Of a stretch of DNA of 44,506 nt, positions 32,655 through 41,288 are shown piece after piece. Every line of letters begins with the position of its first letter. The first letter of the stretch is position 1. Position numbers and translations under genes: made by a program. The notes under the pieces are model-generated. The model saw only the letters and a program-made list of their open reading frames with translations. It was not told the origin of the DNA and made no database searches. The stretch is from Bradyrhizobium guangdongense (GTDB lineage: Bacteria; Pseudomonadota; Alphaproteobacteria; Rhizobiales; Xanthobacteraceae). Location: positions 1-44,506 of the forward strand of contig NZ_PPPT01000105.1 of assembly GCF_006483445.1 (NCBI RefSeq), given 5' to 3'.

Positions 32655-33854
32655 TCACGCTGCGGTCACGCGAACGGTTTCGACGACGTTGCGCAAATAG
32701 CCGGCCGGATTCCAGCGCGGCGTATCCGGCTGCGTCTCGCCGGCATTGCCGGTGGCGCGGACCTTGAGCTCGACCGGACCTGCCGCAAGCTTCACCGGCA
32801 GCTTCCATTCGCGGAAGGCGTATTTGCCGAGATCCTTGCCGAGTTTTGCATTCGTCCAGGTCTTGCCGCCGTCGGTGGAGACCGAGACCTCCTTGATGCC
32901 CTTGCCGCCGTCGAAGGCGATGCCGCGCAGCGTGGTGCTGCCCGCCTTCAGCTTGGCGCCGTCCGCGACGTTGGTAATGAAGGAGCGGATGGTGAAGCGG
33001 TTGATCGGGATCGTCGCCTTCGGGGCGGTGCCGGGCTCGATCGCATTGTTCGGCGTGTCGGGGATGCGATAGGCCGACTTCATCCAGAAGCCGTCATAGA
33101 CGCTGTCGATGACGGTGATCTCGTTGAGATGCTTCATCCAGTAGGTGCCGTAATAGCCGGGCACGACGAGGCGCAGCGGAAAACCGTTGAGGAACGGCAA
33201 ATCCTCGCCGTTCATGCCATAGGCCAGCATCACTTCGCCGTCACGAGCGTGGTCGATGTCGAGCGCCTTGACGAAGTCGGGCGTCTTGTCGCTGACCGGC
33301 CCGTCCATGCCGCCGAAGGTGACCTGCTTGGCGCCGGCCTGCACGCCGGCCATCTCGAGCACGGTCTTGAGCGGCACGCCGCGCCAACGCGCGCAGCCCA
33401 TCGCGCCATTGGCGAGCTGGCCGCCGGCCACGCGCGGCTCGGAGAAGCCGCGGCTGTTGCCGGAGCATTGGTTGACGGCGACGATCTCGGTCGCCTTCAT
33501 CTTGCGGATGTCCTTCAGCGACAGTTTCAGCGGCTTGTCGACCTTGCCCTTGACTTCGAGCGTGAACTTGTCGGGGTCGAGATCGTAGGGCAGGTCGGAA
33601 AGGTGATAGCGGACGAAGAACGCGTTGTTCGGCGTGATCGGTCCGTCGTTGAACACCGCGAACGGCGTCTCGAGCTGCGGCGGCCGGCTGGTGAGGCCGA
33701 TCATCGGCCGCTTCTGCGGATACTTCACCAGCGGCCGTTCGCCGTTGGCGAAAGGCAGCGTCACGGTGTCGAGCGCCAATGCTTTGGTTGAGCCGAGGCC
33801 AGCGGCCAATGCAGTCAAGCCTGCTCCTTTGAGCAGGTCGCGTCTGTCGATCAT
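32655..33854 (-). CDS. sorA: SorA-type sulfite:cytochrome c oxidoreductase, molybdopterin subunit
   Basis: The protein is 399 residues, with GGGGAGA about 5 bases upstream of its ATG. A twin-arginine signal (MIDRRDLLKGAGLTALAAGL) directs the folded protein to the periplasm. The sulfite oxidase fold is seen in NNAFFVRYHLSDLP, the Mo-ligand Cys130 in VAVNQCSGNSRGF, FPLRLVVPGYYGTYWMKHL and the C-terminal Mo-co dimerisation domain (GGKTWTNAKLGKDLGKYAFR). It oxidises sulfite to sulfate. The adjoining monoheme cytochrome gene makes a SorAB-type heterodimer likely. Upstream lies a noncoding repeat region and then the CyaC-like cyclase gene. Confidence 0.92.
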   Translation of the reverse strand: MIDRRDLLKGAGLTALAAGLGSTKALALDTVTLPFANGERPLVKYPQKRPMIGLTSRPPQLETPFAVFNDGPITPNNAFFVRYHLSDLPYDLDPDKFTLEVKGKVDKPLKLSLKDIRKMKATEIVAVNQCSGNSRGFSEPRVAGGQLANGAMGCARWRGVPLKTVLEMAGVQAGAKQVTFGGMDGPVSDKTPDFVKALDIDHARDGEVMLAYGMNGEDLPFLNGFPLRLVVPGYYGTYWMKHLNEITVIDSVYDGFWMKSAYRIPDTPNNAIEPGTAPKATIPINRFTIRSFITNVADGAKLKAGSTTLRGIAFDGGKGIKEVSVSTDGGKTWTNAKLGKDLGKYAFREWKLPVKLAAGPVELKVRATGNAGETQPDTPRWNPAGYLRNVVETVRVTAA

Positions 33855-34195
33855 TGTTTCTCCCCACGGAGCTTGTTCTCAGAGATTCGGGTCATCACCA
33901 CGAACCCCGCACGCATCTGTTGCTTCCATCAGCGCGAAGTCAATTCGTGCTTTCGCAGTGTGCGCACGACGCTGCGTTGCAGCACGTCGAGGCTATGCGG
34001 CGACGAGATCGAGCTGTGGCTGCAGCGACGGTGCGCTCCCTCGCCCCGCTTGCGGGGAGAGGGTTGGGGTGAGGGGGAGTCTCCGCAGGGACGGTGAGAG
34101 TTGGATTCGCGGAGAGTCCCCCTCACCCGGATTGCATCTTCGATGCAATCCGACCTCTCCCCGCAAGCGGGGAGAGGTGAAGGGGGTGGCAGTCG
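33855..34195. other. 341-bp noncoding region with a composite repeat
   Basis: It holds the sorA promoter side (33855-34035, nothing specific recognised) and the composite palindromic repeat at 34038-34177. Short open frames across the repeat translate to Arg/Gly/Glu-rich strings such as PSPRLRGEGWGEGES that arise wherever this repeat occurs; they are not taken as genes. Confidence 0.6.
34038..34177. repeat. composite palindromic repeat with nested hairpin
   Basis: The left part, 34038-34086, contains CCCCGCTTGCGGGGAGAGG followed by a GGGGTGAGGGGGAGTCTCCGC arm. The right part has GCGGAGAGTCCCCCTCACCC (34109-34128) and CCTCTCCCCGCAAGCGGGGA (34154-34173, continuing to 34177), the inverted copy. 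Between these two right-hand pieces sits a separate 23-bp hairpin, GGATTGCATC-TTC-GATGCAATCC (34129-34151), looking like a later insertion. This type of repeat recurs in Bradyrhizobium intergenic regions. Confidence 0.85.
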
Positions 34196-35929
34196 TTACG
34201 CCGCTGCGCGCTCGGTGCCGTCAACGAGCGAGGTGAGCTGCCTGGTATCGCCGACCACGCGCACCACCATCGGTTCGTCGCGACCGCGGATCGCGACTTC
34301 CTGCGCCGGCAATGCTTCCTCGGCGAGGCCTCCCGTCAGCCGCACCTCGTCGGAGACCACGGCCTCGCAGGCGAGCGTCTTGGTCATGTCCTGCAGGCGC
34401 GCGGCGACGTTGACGGCGTCGCCGAGCGCCGTGAATACGATGTGATCGCGGTAGCCGATGTCGCCGATGATGACTTCACCGCCGTGAATGCCAATGCCGA
34501 AGCGGATCGGCTGGCGCAGATCGTGGCTGAGGAGCTGGTTGAGCTCGTCGACATGGACAGCGATGCCGGCGGCGGCCTTCAGCGCCTGGCGGCAGGCGGT
34601 TTGCGGGTCGGCCGTCAGTCCGAACAGCGCCAGCATGCCGTCGCCGACGAACTGGTTCGGCTGGCCGCCATTCTCCAGCACGGCTTGCGACACCGCCGCA
34701 AGGAAGCGGTTGACGATGAAGACGGTGTCGAACGGCAGCCGCTTCTCGGCGAGCTGCGTCGAGCCGCGCATGTCGACGAACAGGCTGACGAGATAACGCT
34801 CCTGGCCGATCCGCGCCGGCGCCGATCCCTGCGCGTTCGCCGCCAGCGTCTGCGGCATGAAGAGCTGGAAGAAGGAGAGATCGCAGGTCGGCCGCAACTG
34901 GCAGGCCAGCCGGATCGACGGATCGTTGGTGCCGACGCGCGTGAGCACGAAGGCTTCGCGCTGCGAGGGTTCGGGGAGGATGGCGTGATCGCCGATGATG
35001 CGGATGCGGCAGGTCGAGCAGCGGGCGCGGCCGCCGCAGACGCTGGCATGCGGCACGTTGTGGCGCAGGCTCGCCTCGAGCACGCTCAGCCCCTTGGGCA
35101 CGCGCACCGTCTTGCCGTTGCCATAGGACAGCGCGATCATGCCGCCGCGCCGCTCGCGCAGCGCCCGCACGCCGCGTGCGAGCAGCACCACGCCGAGCAG
35201 GCCGAGATAACCCACGACAAGGCCGCCGCTGATGCGATCGAGCACCTTGTTTTCGGCAACCGTGCCGACCTGCTGCCGCGTATAATTCGTCTTGCGCCAG
35301 TCGGCATCGTCGCTGTCGGCGGCGACGCTGCGCCCGCCCTGGTAGACGCCGAGCATCGCCAGCGTCGGGATCAGCACGGCGGCCGCGAGCAGATAGGGCG
35401 CGGCGCGCGCGAAGAAGGGCTTCATGCGCAGCCAGAAGTAAATGCCGATGCAGCCGTGGACCCAGGCGACCACGAGCAAAATCGTCATCTGCCAGAGCCG
35501 GGCGGGCGCCAGGACGAAGAACAGATAGAGCTCCTGCGGGTAAAGCTTCTCGTGCCCGTAGATCGTCAGGCCGAGCCTGATACCGATCAGATGCGCCATG
35601 ACGAGCAGGGGGATGCTCAGGCCCAGCACGAGCTGAAGCGGTTCGATCGTCTTCCAGCGAAACTCCCGGCGCTGATACAGCGCGAATACGCCGAGCCCGG
35701 CGTGGATCAGCGCGGCGCCGTAGAACACGATCGTGACGGGCAGGAACTGCCAGAACAGGGTGTGGTAGTAGACCCCGGCCTCCATGGCCTCGACCGAGAT
35801 ATTGCCGAGCGCGTGGTTGAGGAAATGGCTGACCACATAGGCAAACAGGATGACGCCGCAGACCAGCCGGATCTGGCGCGCGCTGGTGCCGTGGAGCAGG
35901 TCGGCTAGTCTGGTCTGAAGGGCGGCCAT
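34196..35929 (-). CDS. cyaC: CyaC-like redox-sensing membrane adenylate cyclase (diheme-B anchor, 2Fe-2S, class III)
   Basis: The protein is 577 residues. Residues 1-255 hold six membrane helices resembling the cytochrome b anchor of succinate:quinone oxidoreductases, with His35 (or His39), His76, His113 and His158 forming the tetra-histidine heme signature. Residues about 265-355 form a ferredoxin domain with Cys298, Cys304, Cys307 and Cys343 (C-x5-C-x2-C-x35-C, the adrenodoxin spacing). Residues about 378-570 form the class III cyclase domain, with metal Asp386 (VDMRGST) and Asp430 (VGDGMLALFG). The same architecture is known in Sinorhizobium meliloti CyaC, a diheme-B, quinone-responsive adenylate cyclase. 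The likely job is coupling quinone redox state to cAMP. No strong ribosome-binding site was seen. Confidence 0.93.
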   Translation of the reverse strand: MAALQTRLADLLHGTSARQIRLVCGVILFAYVVSHFLNHALGNISVEAMEAGVYYHTLFWQFLPVTIVFYGAALIHAGLGVFALYQRREFRWKTIEPLQLVLGLSIPLLVMAHLIGIRLGLTIYGHEKLYPQELYLFFVLAPARLWQMTILLVVAWVHGCIGIYFWLRMKPFFARAAPYLLAAAVLIPTLAMLGVYQGGRSVAADSDDADWRKTNYTRQQVGTVAENKVLDRISGGLVVGYLGLLGVVLLARGVRALRERRGGMIALSYGNGKTVRVPKGLSVLEASLRHNVPHASVCGGRARCSTCRIRIIGDHAILPEPSQREAFVLTRVGTNDPSIRLACQLRPTCDLSFFQLFMPQTLAANAQGSAPARIGQERYLVSLFVDMRGSTQLAEKRLPFDTVFIVNRFLAAVSQAVLENGGQPNQFVGDGMLALFGLTADPQTACRQALKAAAGIAVHVDELNQLLSHDLRQPIRFGIGIHGGEVIIGDIGYRDHIVFTALGDAVNVAARLQDMTKTLACEAVVSDEVRLTGGLAEEALPAQEVAIRGRDEPMVVRVVGDTRQLTSLVDGTERAAA

Positions 35930-36304
35930 GGGCGTTTGTGTATCAGCTTGGTAAGGAGAACCGGTAGCGTAGAGTTTAATTCCCGCAGTGAACAGCGCCC
36001 GCGATCACTTGCGCGGCATGGGGCCGCACGTACGACTGTCGTCCCGGACAAGCCATGACAACGCGCAGGCGTTGGCATGGCGCCGATCCGGGACCCATAG
36101 CCACAGGCGGATATGTTGTGGGGACTCGGAGTTGCCAACTTCGCGCCGCAACGACTTCCTGTGGTTATGGGTCCCGGATCCGCGCTTCGCTCTAAGCAAC
36201 GCTACGCGTTGCCCAGAGCTGCGCTTGTCCGGGACGACGGCGGAGTGGGAGACGCCGCCTGCCCCACATTGACTCCTCCCCCCAAGTCGGGGAAAAGCGC
36301 GCCC
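35930..36304. other. 375-bp noncoding region between divergent genes
   Basis: It contains the promoters for the cyclase (leftward) and the glycosyltransferase (rightward) and most of it, 36038-36238, is palindromic element copy B. An AT-rich patch near 35938-35985 (ttggtaaggagaaccggtag...) is the likeliest promoter side for cyaC. Long open frames through here on both strands are extensions of neighbouring genes or repeat translations and are not called. Confidence 0.55.
36038..36238. repeat. nested palindromic element, copy B (201 bp)
   Basis: Outer inverted repeats of 16 bp (GTCGTCCCGGACAAGC at 36038-36053 and its complement at 36223-36238) match the ends of copy A. Inner inverted repeats lie at 36085-36107 and 36158-36180 (GATCCGGGACCCATAGCCACAGG, one mismatch). 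The centre carries GGGGACTCGGAGTTGCC, which is the reverse complement of the centre of copy A, so the two copies lie in opposite orientation. Copy B has an extra 20-30 bp near its right end containing a GCAACGC-TACGCGTTGC hairpin. No coding potential is credited. Confidence 0.9.
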
Positions 36305-37927
36305 GTGACGACAGCCCCCGACATGCCAGCCCCGCCCGACGCCGCCGCCCGGCGGTCGCTCGTCATCGCCGTCGCCGTGATCGCTGCGATGACGCTGCTG
36401 CGCATCGTCTATGCCGGCGTCGTCGAGCTGCGCACCGACGAGGCCTATTACTGGACCTGGTCGAAGGAGAGCGTGCTGAGCTTCCTCGATCATCCACCCA
36501 TGATCGCCTGGTTCATCCGCTTCGGCACCGCGATTTTTGGCGACACCACGCTCGGGGTGCGCTTCGGCGGTATTTTCGCGATGCTGGTAACGCAACTCCT
36601 GCTCGCCGACATCGTCCGCCGCGTCACGCATGATATGCGCGCGATCGTGTTCGCGGTGTTGATGCCGGAGGCCGCACTCTATTACGGCCTCTTGATGTCG
36701 AAGGTCTCGCCCGACATCGCGATGATCCCGTTCGCGGTTGCCATGATCTGGTCGCTGGTCCTGATGGCGCAGACCGGCGACGGCCGCTGGTGGCTGCTGG
36801 CGGGATTGTTTGCGGGGCTGTCGCTGCTGGCAAAATTCACCGCCATCATGTTCGCGCCGGCGGTGCTTGCTTTTGCGCTGGTGCCGGACTGGCGCTGGCG
36901 CTGGCTGCGCAGTCCCTATCCGTATCTCGCGGCTGTCATCGCCATCGTCCTCTTCTCGCCGGTGCTGATCTGGAACGCGCAGCATGATTGGGCCACGTTC
37001 CGCTTCCAGCTCGTGCGCGCCACCGCCAATTATGATTTCTCCTGGCGCACGCTCGGCGACTATATCGGCCTGCAGTTCGGGCTGGTCGGCTTCGTCATGC
37101 TGCCGGTGGTGCTCTCGGGCCTGACGCTCACGGCATGGCGCGGCTATCGCAAGCGGGAGCCGGTCGCGATCCTGCTGTCGACGGCGGTGCTGGTGCCGTT
37201 CCTCTATTTCCTCTGGAAATCGTTCACGCTGCGGGTCGGCGACACCTGGCCGATGTTCATGTGGCCGGTCGGCTTTGCCGCCGCCGCCATCAACATCGCG
37301 GTGCTGACGCGCGAGGGCTGGCCGGCCTGGATGATCAAGTCGACGATTTTCTGGGCCAATACCGCGGTCACGACAGGCATTGCCTTCGTCGTTCTCGTGT
37401 TCCTCTACTACGTTGCCGCGCCCTTCAACCTGCTCGGCAAGATCGATCCGATCGGCGGCGAGGCCGGTTACGAGCAGGTCGTCGCGCGCGTCGAGGCCGA
37501 GCTCGAAAAGACTGGCGCGACCTGGGTCGCGACAACGGATTACCGCACCTATGCCATGATGCGCTGGCTGCTGCGCGACCGCGTGCCCGTTGTTGAAATC
37601 AACGAGCGCGGGCGCTTCCAGGGCTTTCGCGATCCCGGCATGGACAGGATCCGCGACCATGCTGGCATCTATGTCGGCCGTTGGCCTGACAATTTTGCGC
37701 CGCTCTGGGAAACGATCCCGGCGAAACGCGAGCCGCTCGAGAAGGTCGAGCGTCGCTGGCGCGGCCTCGTCATGGACACCTACGCGCTGGAAAAGCTCAC
37801 CGGCTGGACGCCGGAGCTGTCGCCGCCGAAGGATTCGCCGCTGTTCCAGTGGCGCGTGCTGGCTGACGTGACAACCTCGCTACGCCTCGTCATCCTTCTT
37901 CCGCAGCAGATCCGACGCCAGATCTGA
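36305..37927 (+). CDS. GT39/ArnT-type membrane glycosyltransferase
   Basis: The protein is 540 residues from a GTG with GGGGA about 10 bases upstream; a later ATG at 36323 lacks a ribosome-binding site, and the open frame reaching back to 36113 would start inside the palindromic repeat. Residues 44-51 hold the family motif (RTDEAYYWTW, with Asp45-Glu46 as catalytic candidates), followed by DHPPMIAWFIR. Ten or more membrane helices follow, with a periplasmic C-terminal domain (VARVEAELEKTGATWVATT). Such enzymes transfer a sugar from a polyprenyl carrier to lipid A, a protein or another envelope acceptor. The 3' end overlaps the convergent YcjF-like gene by 48 bp. Confidence 0.9.
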   Translation: MTTAPDMPAPPDAAARRSLVIAVAVIAAMTLLRIVYAGVVELRTDEAYYWTWSKESVLSFLDHPPMIAWFIRFGTAIFGDTTLGVRFGGIFAMLVTQLLLADIVRRVTHDMRAIVFAVLMPEAALYYGLLMSKVSPDIAMIPFAVAMIWSLVLMAQTGDGRWWLLAGLFAGLSLLAKFTAIMFAPAVLAFALVPDWRWRWLRSPYPYLAAVIAIVLFSPVLIWNAQHDWATFRFQLVRATANYDFSWRTLGDYIGLQFGLVGFVMLPVVLSGLTLTAWRGYRKREPVAILLSTAVLVPFLYFLWKSFTLRVGDTWPMFMWPVGFAAAAINIAVLTREGWPAWMIKSTIFWANTAVTTGIAFVVLVFLYYVAAPFNLLGKIDPIGGEAGYEQVVARVEAELEKTGATWVATTDYRTYAMMRWLLRDRVPVVEINERGRFQGFRDPGMDRIRDHAGIYVGRWPDNFAPLWETIPAKREPLEKVERRWRGLVMDTYALEKLTGWTPELSPPKDSPLFQWRVLADVTTSLRLVILLPQQIRRQI

Positions 37928-38908
37928 CAGCTTTGGCTGTGGCAGTGCCGCGAACGGCAGCGGGCGCGTGACGTCGATCGCGGCCAATCCGAGCCGCGCC
38001 GTCAAAAGGCCGTTGAGCACGCCTTCACCCAGCCGCTGCGAGAGTTTTGCCGCGATGCCGTGACCGAGCATCTGCTGCATCAGGCTGTCGCTTGCCGCCA
38101 TGCCGCCGGTGATCGCGAGATGCGCGATGACGTGGCGGAGCAGGCGGATCATGCCGAGCGCGCCGGGCCGGCCGCCATAGAGCCGCGCCAGCTGACGGAT
38201 CAGGCGCAGCGATGCCACGAACACGAAGAGAACATCGATCAGCGCGCGCGGCGAGACCGCCGTGACGATCGAGACCCGCTGCGCCGCCGTCGACACCAGC
38301 CGCCGCGCTTCGTCGTCGAGCGGCGCCATCAATTCGCGCTCGGCCAGCCGCACCATGTCGGCGCCGTCGATGATCTCACTGGTGTGACTTTGCAGCGCCG
38401 CGCGGGCGCGGGCGAGCTGCGGGTTCTGATGCGCGATCTTGATCAGGTCCTGCACGATGGCGCGGCTCTCCGCACGGTCGTCGCTCGCAAGCACGGCCGT
38501 GGCGCGCTGGTGCAATTTTTCGATGGTCGTAAGCCGCGCCAGGCCAAAGGCTTCGCGGCCGATCACGACGGCGAGCGCCAGCGTGGTGACGGATGCGAAG
38601 CCAAGCCCGACAATGCCGAGCGTTTCGCTGCGCGCAAACAGATCCTCGATCAGATGAACGACGCCGAGCCCGACACCGAGCAGCGTCAGGCCCGCAAGCC
38701 CGGACCAGAACAGCGTGCCCCAGGGAAAGCCGCGCCGTGCCGGAAGCTGCGCCTGAACCGGAACGGGCAGCAGCGCCGGATCGGACTCCGGCGTGATCTG
38801 GATCGTGCCGCGCGCTGCGCGGCTGGTCTCATCGGCTTCCGTCACGACGACGCCGGGATCGTCGAGGCGGAACGTCGCGGGACGCCGTGGCTCGGATCGG
38901 TCGTTCAT
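37880..38908 (-). CDS. ycjF: YcjF-like DUF697 membrane protein (TIGR01620 type)
   Basis: The protein is 342 residues; its ATG overlaps the TGA of the upstream YcjX-like gene (ATGA). Residues 1-60 are a charged, Pro-rich cytoplasmic stretch (FRLDDPGVVVTEADE). Two membrane helices lie at about 65-87 and 97-118. The rest is a helical DUF697-type domain (SVVTAVSPRALIDVLFVFV, LARLYGGRPGALGMIRLLRH, TGGMAASDSLMQQMLG). In E. coli, YcjF goes with YcjX in the phage-shock regulon; no pspABC genes are near here. The exact role is unknown. Its stop lies inside the 3' end of the convergent glycosyltransferase gene. Confidence 0.9.
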   Translation of the reverse strand: MNDRSEPRRPATFRLDDPGVVVTEADETSRAARGTIQITPESDPALLPVPVQAQLPARRGFPWGTLFWSGLAGLTLLGVGLGVVHLIEDLFARSETLGIVGLGFASVTTLALAVVIGREAFGLARLTTIEKLHQRATAVLASDDRAESRAIVQDLIKIAHQNPQLARARAALQSHTSEIIDGADMVRLAERELMAPLDDEARRLVSTAAQRVSIVTAVSPRALIDVLFVFVASLRLIRQLARLYGGRPGALGMIRLLRHVIAHLAITGGMAASDSLMQQMLGHGIAAKLSQRLGEGVLNGLLTARLGLAAIDVTRPLPFAALPQPKLSDLASDLLRKKDDEA

Positions 38909-40374
38909 TGCAATCGGTCTCCGATCAGGAACTGCAGGGCACGGTCAAGGCGGATGTGAGGCAGGGTCGGCTCGCCGTCGCCCTCGCGCTCGAGCTTTGG
39001 CGGGCGGAAGCGCAGAAAGCGGAAGTCGCTCTTTTCCGCGGCCGCTGTCGAGAGCCCGCGAAAAGTATCGGTGCCGTTGAACAGCGCCTCGGGATCCGCG
39101 GGCAGATCGCCGGGAAAGGTCGCGACCTCCGTGTTGCCGTCAAAGAATTCGCCGCCCGCGCTTTCGCCGGCCGCAGGCGTGCCGAGGATCGACGGCAGCT
39201 TGTCGCGGCCGCGCGAGACCTGCGCCTCGCGCGTGGCGCGCACCGCCGCCAGCGCCACCACGTCGATCTCGGCACCAGTGCTTTCCGCCCGCGTCACGGC
39301 GCCAGCCACCGCGCGGCGCAGCACGGCCTCGAGACGATCATGGCTCGAATGGTGCAAATGATCAGCCTTGGTCGCCGCAAACAGGATGCGGTCGATGCGG
39401 GGCCGGAACAGGCTGGAGAGGATGGTGCTGCGCCCGATGTGAAAGCAGTCAAGAATGCCGGCGAGCGCGGCTTCCAGATCGCGCAGCGCCTCGGGGCCGG
39501 AGTTGAAGGCGGAGAGCGCGTCGGCCAGCACGATCTGGCGATCGAGCCGCGCAAAATGATCGCGGAAGAACGGTCGTACCACGACGTCCTTGTAGGCCTC
39601 ATAGCGCCGTACCATCATCGCCCACAGCGATCCCTCCGGCGCCTGTCCGTCGACGGGCACGGCGAGTGGCGCAAAGGTCAGCGCGGGTGAGCCTGCGAGA
39701 TTGCCGGGCATCAGGAAGCGCCCGGGCGGCAACAGGCTCATCGCAAAGCGCTCGTCGCGGCAGGCACGCAGATAATCGGTGAAAAGCTTTGCTGCCGTCA
39801 GCGTCGCCTGCTCGTCCTCGCGCTCGTCCGGCCTCAGGGTCGCCAGATGCGCGTGCCATTCGGCGGCAAGATGCGCGCGCGGCTTTTCGCGCGACAGCGC
39901 CAGGCTTTCCGCCGACCATTGCTCGTAGCTCTTTTGCAAGAGCGGCAAATCGAGCAGCCATTCACCGGGATAGTCGACGATGTCGAGCGTCAAGGTGCGA
40001 TCCGCGCCGTTCTGGCGCTGGTAGTCGATCACCAGGCGGAGTTCGCTGATGTCGGTGGTCGAGGTCGGCCAGCGCCGCTCCTCGATCAGCGCGCGCAGGT
40101 GGCTCTCATAGGCAAAGCGCGGCACGGCATCGTCCGGCTGCGGCGCCAGATTGGCGCGTGCGATCCGCCCCGAGGCATAGGCCTCGAACACCGGAAAGCG
40201 GCCGCCCCGGGTCAGCCCGTGGATCAGCGCGGTAATGAACACGGTCTTGCCGGCGCGCGACAGGCCCGTGACGCCGAGCCGCACCGTCGGATTGAAAAAA
40301 TGCTCGCCATAGTCCAGCAGCGCCCGGGCCGACAGGCGTGCCTCCTCGACCATATCCTGGAAGGTAAAAGCCAT
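38905..40374 (-). CDS. ycjX: YcjX-like P-loop GTPase (DUF463)
   Basis: This 489-residue cytoplasmic protein has a P loop at residues 37-44 (GLSRAGKT, in RLGVTGLSRAGKTVFITALI) and a switch/Walker B-like segment (LTLDIVDYPGEWLLDLPLL) in which the Asp and Pro-Gly resemble the DxxG of GTPases. A candidate base-recognition segment (RILFAATKADHLH, TKAD) matches the NKxD motif of G proteins. Family members of known structure bind GDP/GTP. It is translationally coupled to the YcjF-like membrane protein, which it probably acts on or is anchored by. Confidence 0.92.
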   Translation of the reverse strand: MAFTFQDMVEEARLSARALLDYGEHFFNPTVRLGVTGLSRAGKTVFITALIHGLTRGGRFPVFEAYASGRIARANLAPQPDDAVPRFAYESHLRALIEERRWPTSTTDISELRLVIDYQRQNGADRTLTLDIVDYPGEWLLDLPLLQKSYEQWSAESLALSREKPRAHLAAEWHAHLATLRPDEREDEQATLTAAKLFTDYLRACRDERFAMSLLPPGRFLMPGNLAGSPALTFAPLAVPVDGQAPEGSLWAMMVRRYEAYKDVVVRPFFRDHFARLDRQIVLADALSAFNSGPEALRDLEAALAGILDCFHIGRSTILSSLFRPRIDRILFAATKADHLHHSSHDRLEAVLRRAVAGAVTRAESTGAEIDVVALAAVRATREAQVSRGRDKLPSILGTPAAGESAGGEFFDGNTEVATFPGDLPADPEALFNGTDTFRGLSTAAAEKSDFRFLRFRPPKLEREGDGEPTLPHIRLDRALQFLIGDRLQ

Positions 40375-40555
40375 GTGTGAAGCAGATCTCGTGACGGCGG
40401 GCGCTGATGGCGTAGACTGGTCACAAAAGTGGCAACTGTCCGACGAAAATCAAGCTTCATACTTCCACCGCGTTTTGGGGCGAACCAGCCGTTGAACGTG
40501 GCGTTAACTGCGAAAGACCAATATTGAATCGTCTCCTCGTTGCGTGTGGGCAGGC

Positions 40556-41251
40556 ATGAGCGTTTTCAGGCTGAAACAACTGGCGTCCACCTCCCTGCAT
40601 GCCGCGGCGGATGCCTTCCACTGGAATTACGACCGTGCCGAGCTGATCGCCGACGGCGTGATCCATGCGATCGGCGTGCTCTCCGGTATCGTCGCCGCGA
40701 CCGTGCTGGTGGTGTTGACCGTGGTCTATGCGAGCGCGATCGATATCGTCGGGGTGTCGATCTACGTCGCCGGCCTGCTGTCCATGCTGGTCTTGTCGGC
40801 GACCTATAATCTTTGGCCCGTGTCTCGCGCCAAGTGGGTGCTGCGACGGTTCGACCATTCCGCGATCTATCTCCTGATCGCGGCGACTTACACGCCGTTC
40901 ATCCTGGAACTGAAGGACAGCACATTCGCGCTCGCGCTGCTCGTCGGCGTCTGGTGCGTCGCGATTCTCGGCATCGTGCTCAAGCTCGTCTTTCCCGGCC
41001 GCTTCGACCGCGTCGCGGTCGGCATCTACCTCGCGATGGGCTGGAGCGGCATGATGCTCTACGATTCCGTGGTGAAGGCGCTGCCGGCCATGGCGCTGTG
41101 GTTCGTGGTCGCCGGCGGCGCGCTCTACACCTGCGGGGTAATTTTTCACGCCTGGCAGCGGCTGCGTTTCCAGAACGCGATCTGGCATGGCTTTGTCTTG
41201 GCCGGCGCGGCATGCCATTATACCGCGGTGCTCGATCTGGTCCTGAGCTGA
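40556..41251 (+). CDS. hemolysin III / PAQR-family membrane protein
   Basis: The protein is 231 residues from MSVFRLKQLASTSLHAAADA; an in-frame GTG at 40544 is the alternative, and neither has a strong ribosome-binding site. Seven membrane helices are expected. Family motifs are IADGVIHAIGVLSG near the N-terminus, RRFDHSAIYLLIAATYTPF in the middle and WHGFVLAGAACHY at the end. The His and Asp residues of these motifs form the zinc site of PAQR receptors. Bacterial members are named hemolysin III from one Bacillus protein; the true role is probably in membrane lipid metabolism. The gene is preceded by a noncoding stretch and followed by an SDR gene. Confidence 0.92.
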   Translation: MSVFRLKQLASTSLHAAADAFHWNYDRAELIADGVIHAIGVLSGIVAATVLVVLTVVYASAIDIVGVSIYVAGLLSMLVLSATYNLWPVSRAKWVLRRFDHSAIYLLIAATYTPFILELKDSTFALALLVGVWCVAILGIVLKLVFPGRFDRVAVGIYLAMGWSGMMLYDSVVKALPAMALWFVVAGGALYTCGVIFHAWQRLRFQNAIWHGFVLAGAACHYTAVLDLVLS

Positions 41252-41288
41252 GCACGACATAAGAAACTCAATCTCAAGGGAGAGTCGG

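Noticed and set aside
33873..34097. 74-codon open frame across the composite repeat
   Set aside because: Its second half (RLRGEGWGEGESPQ) is simply the translated repeat, and there is no ribosome-binding site.
36005..37660. 551-codon open frame on the minus strand opposite the glycosyltransferase gene
   Set aside because: It is antisense, and its C-terminal part is a translation of the palindromic element.
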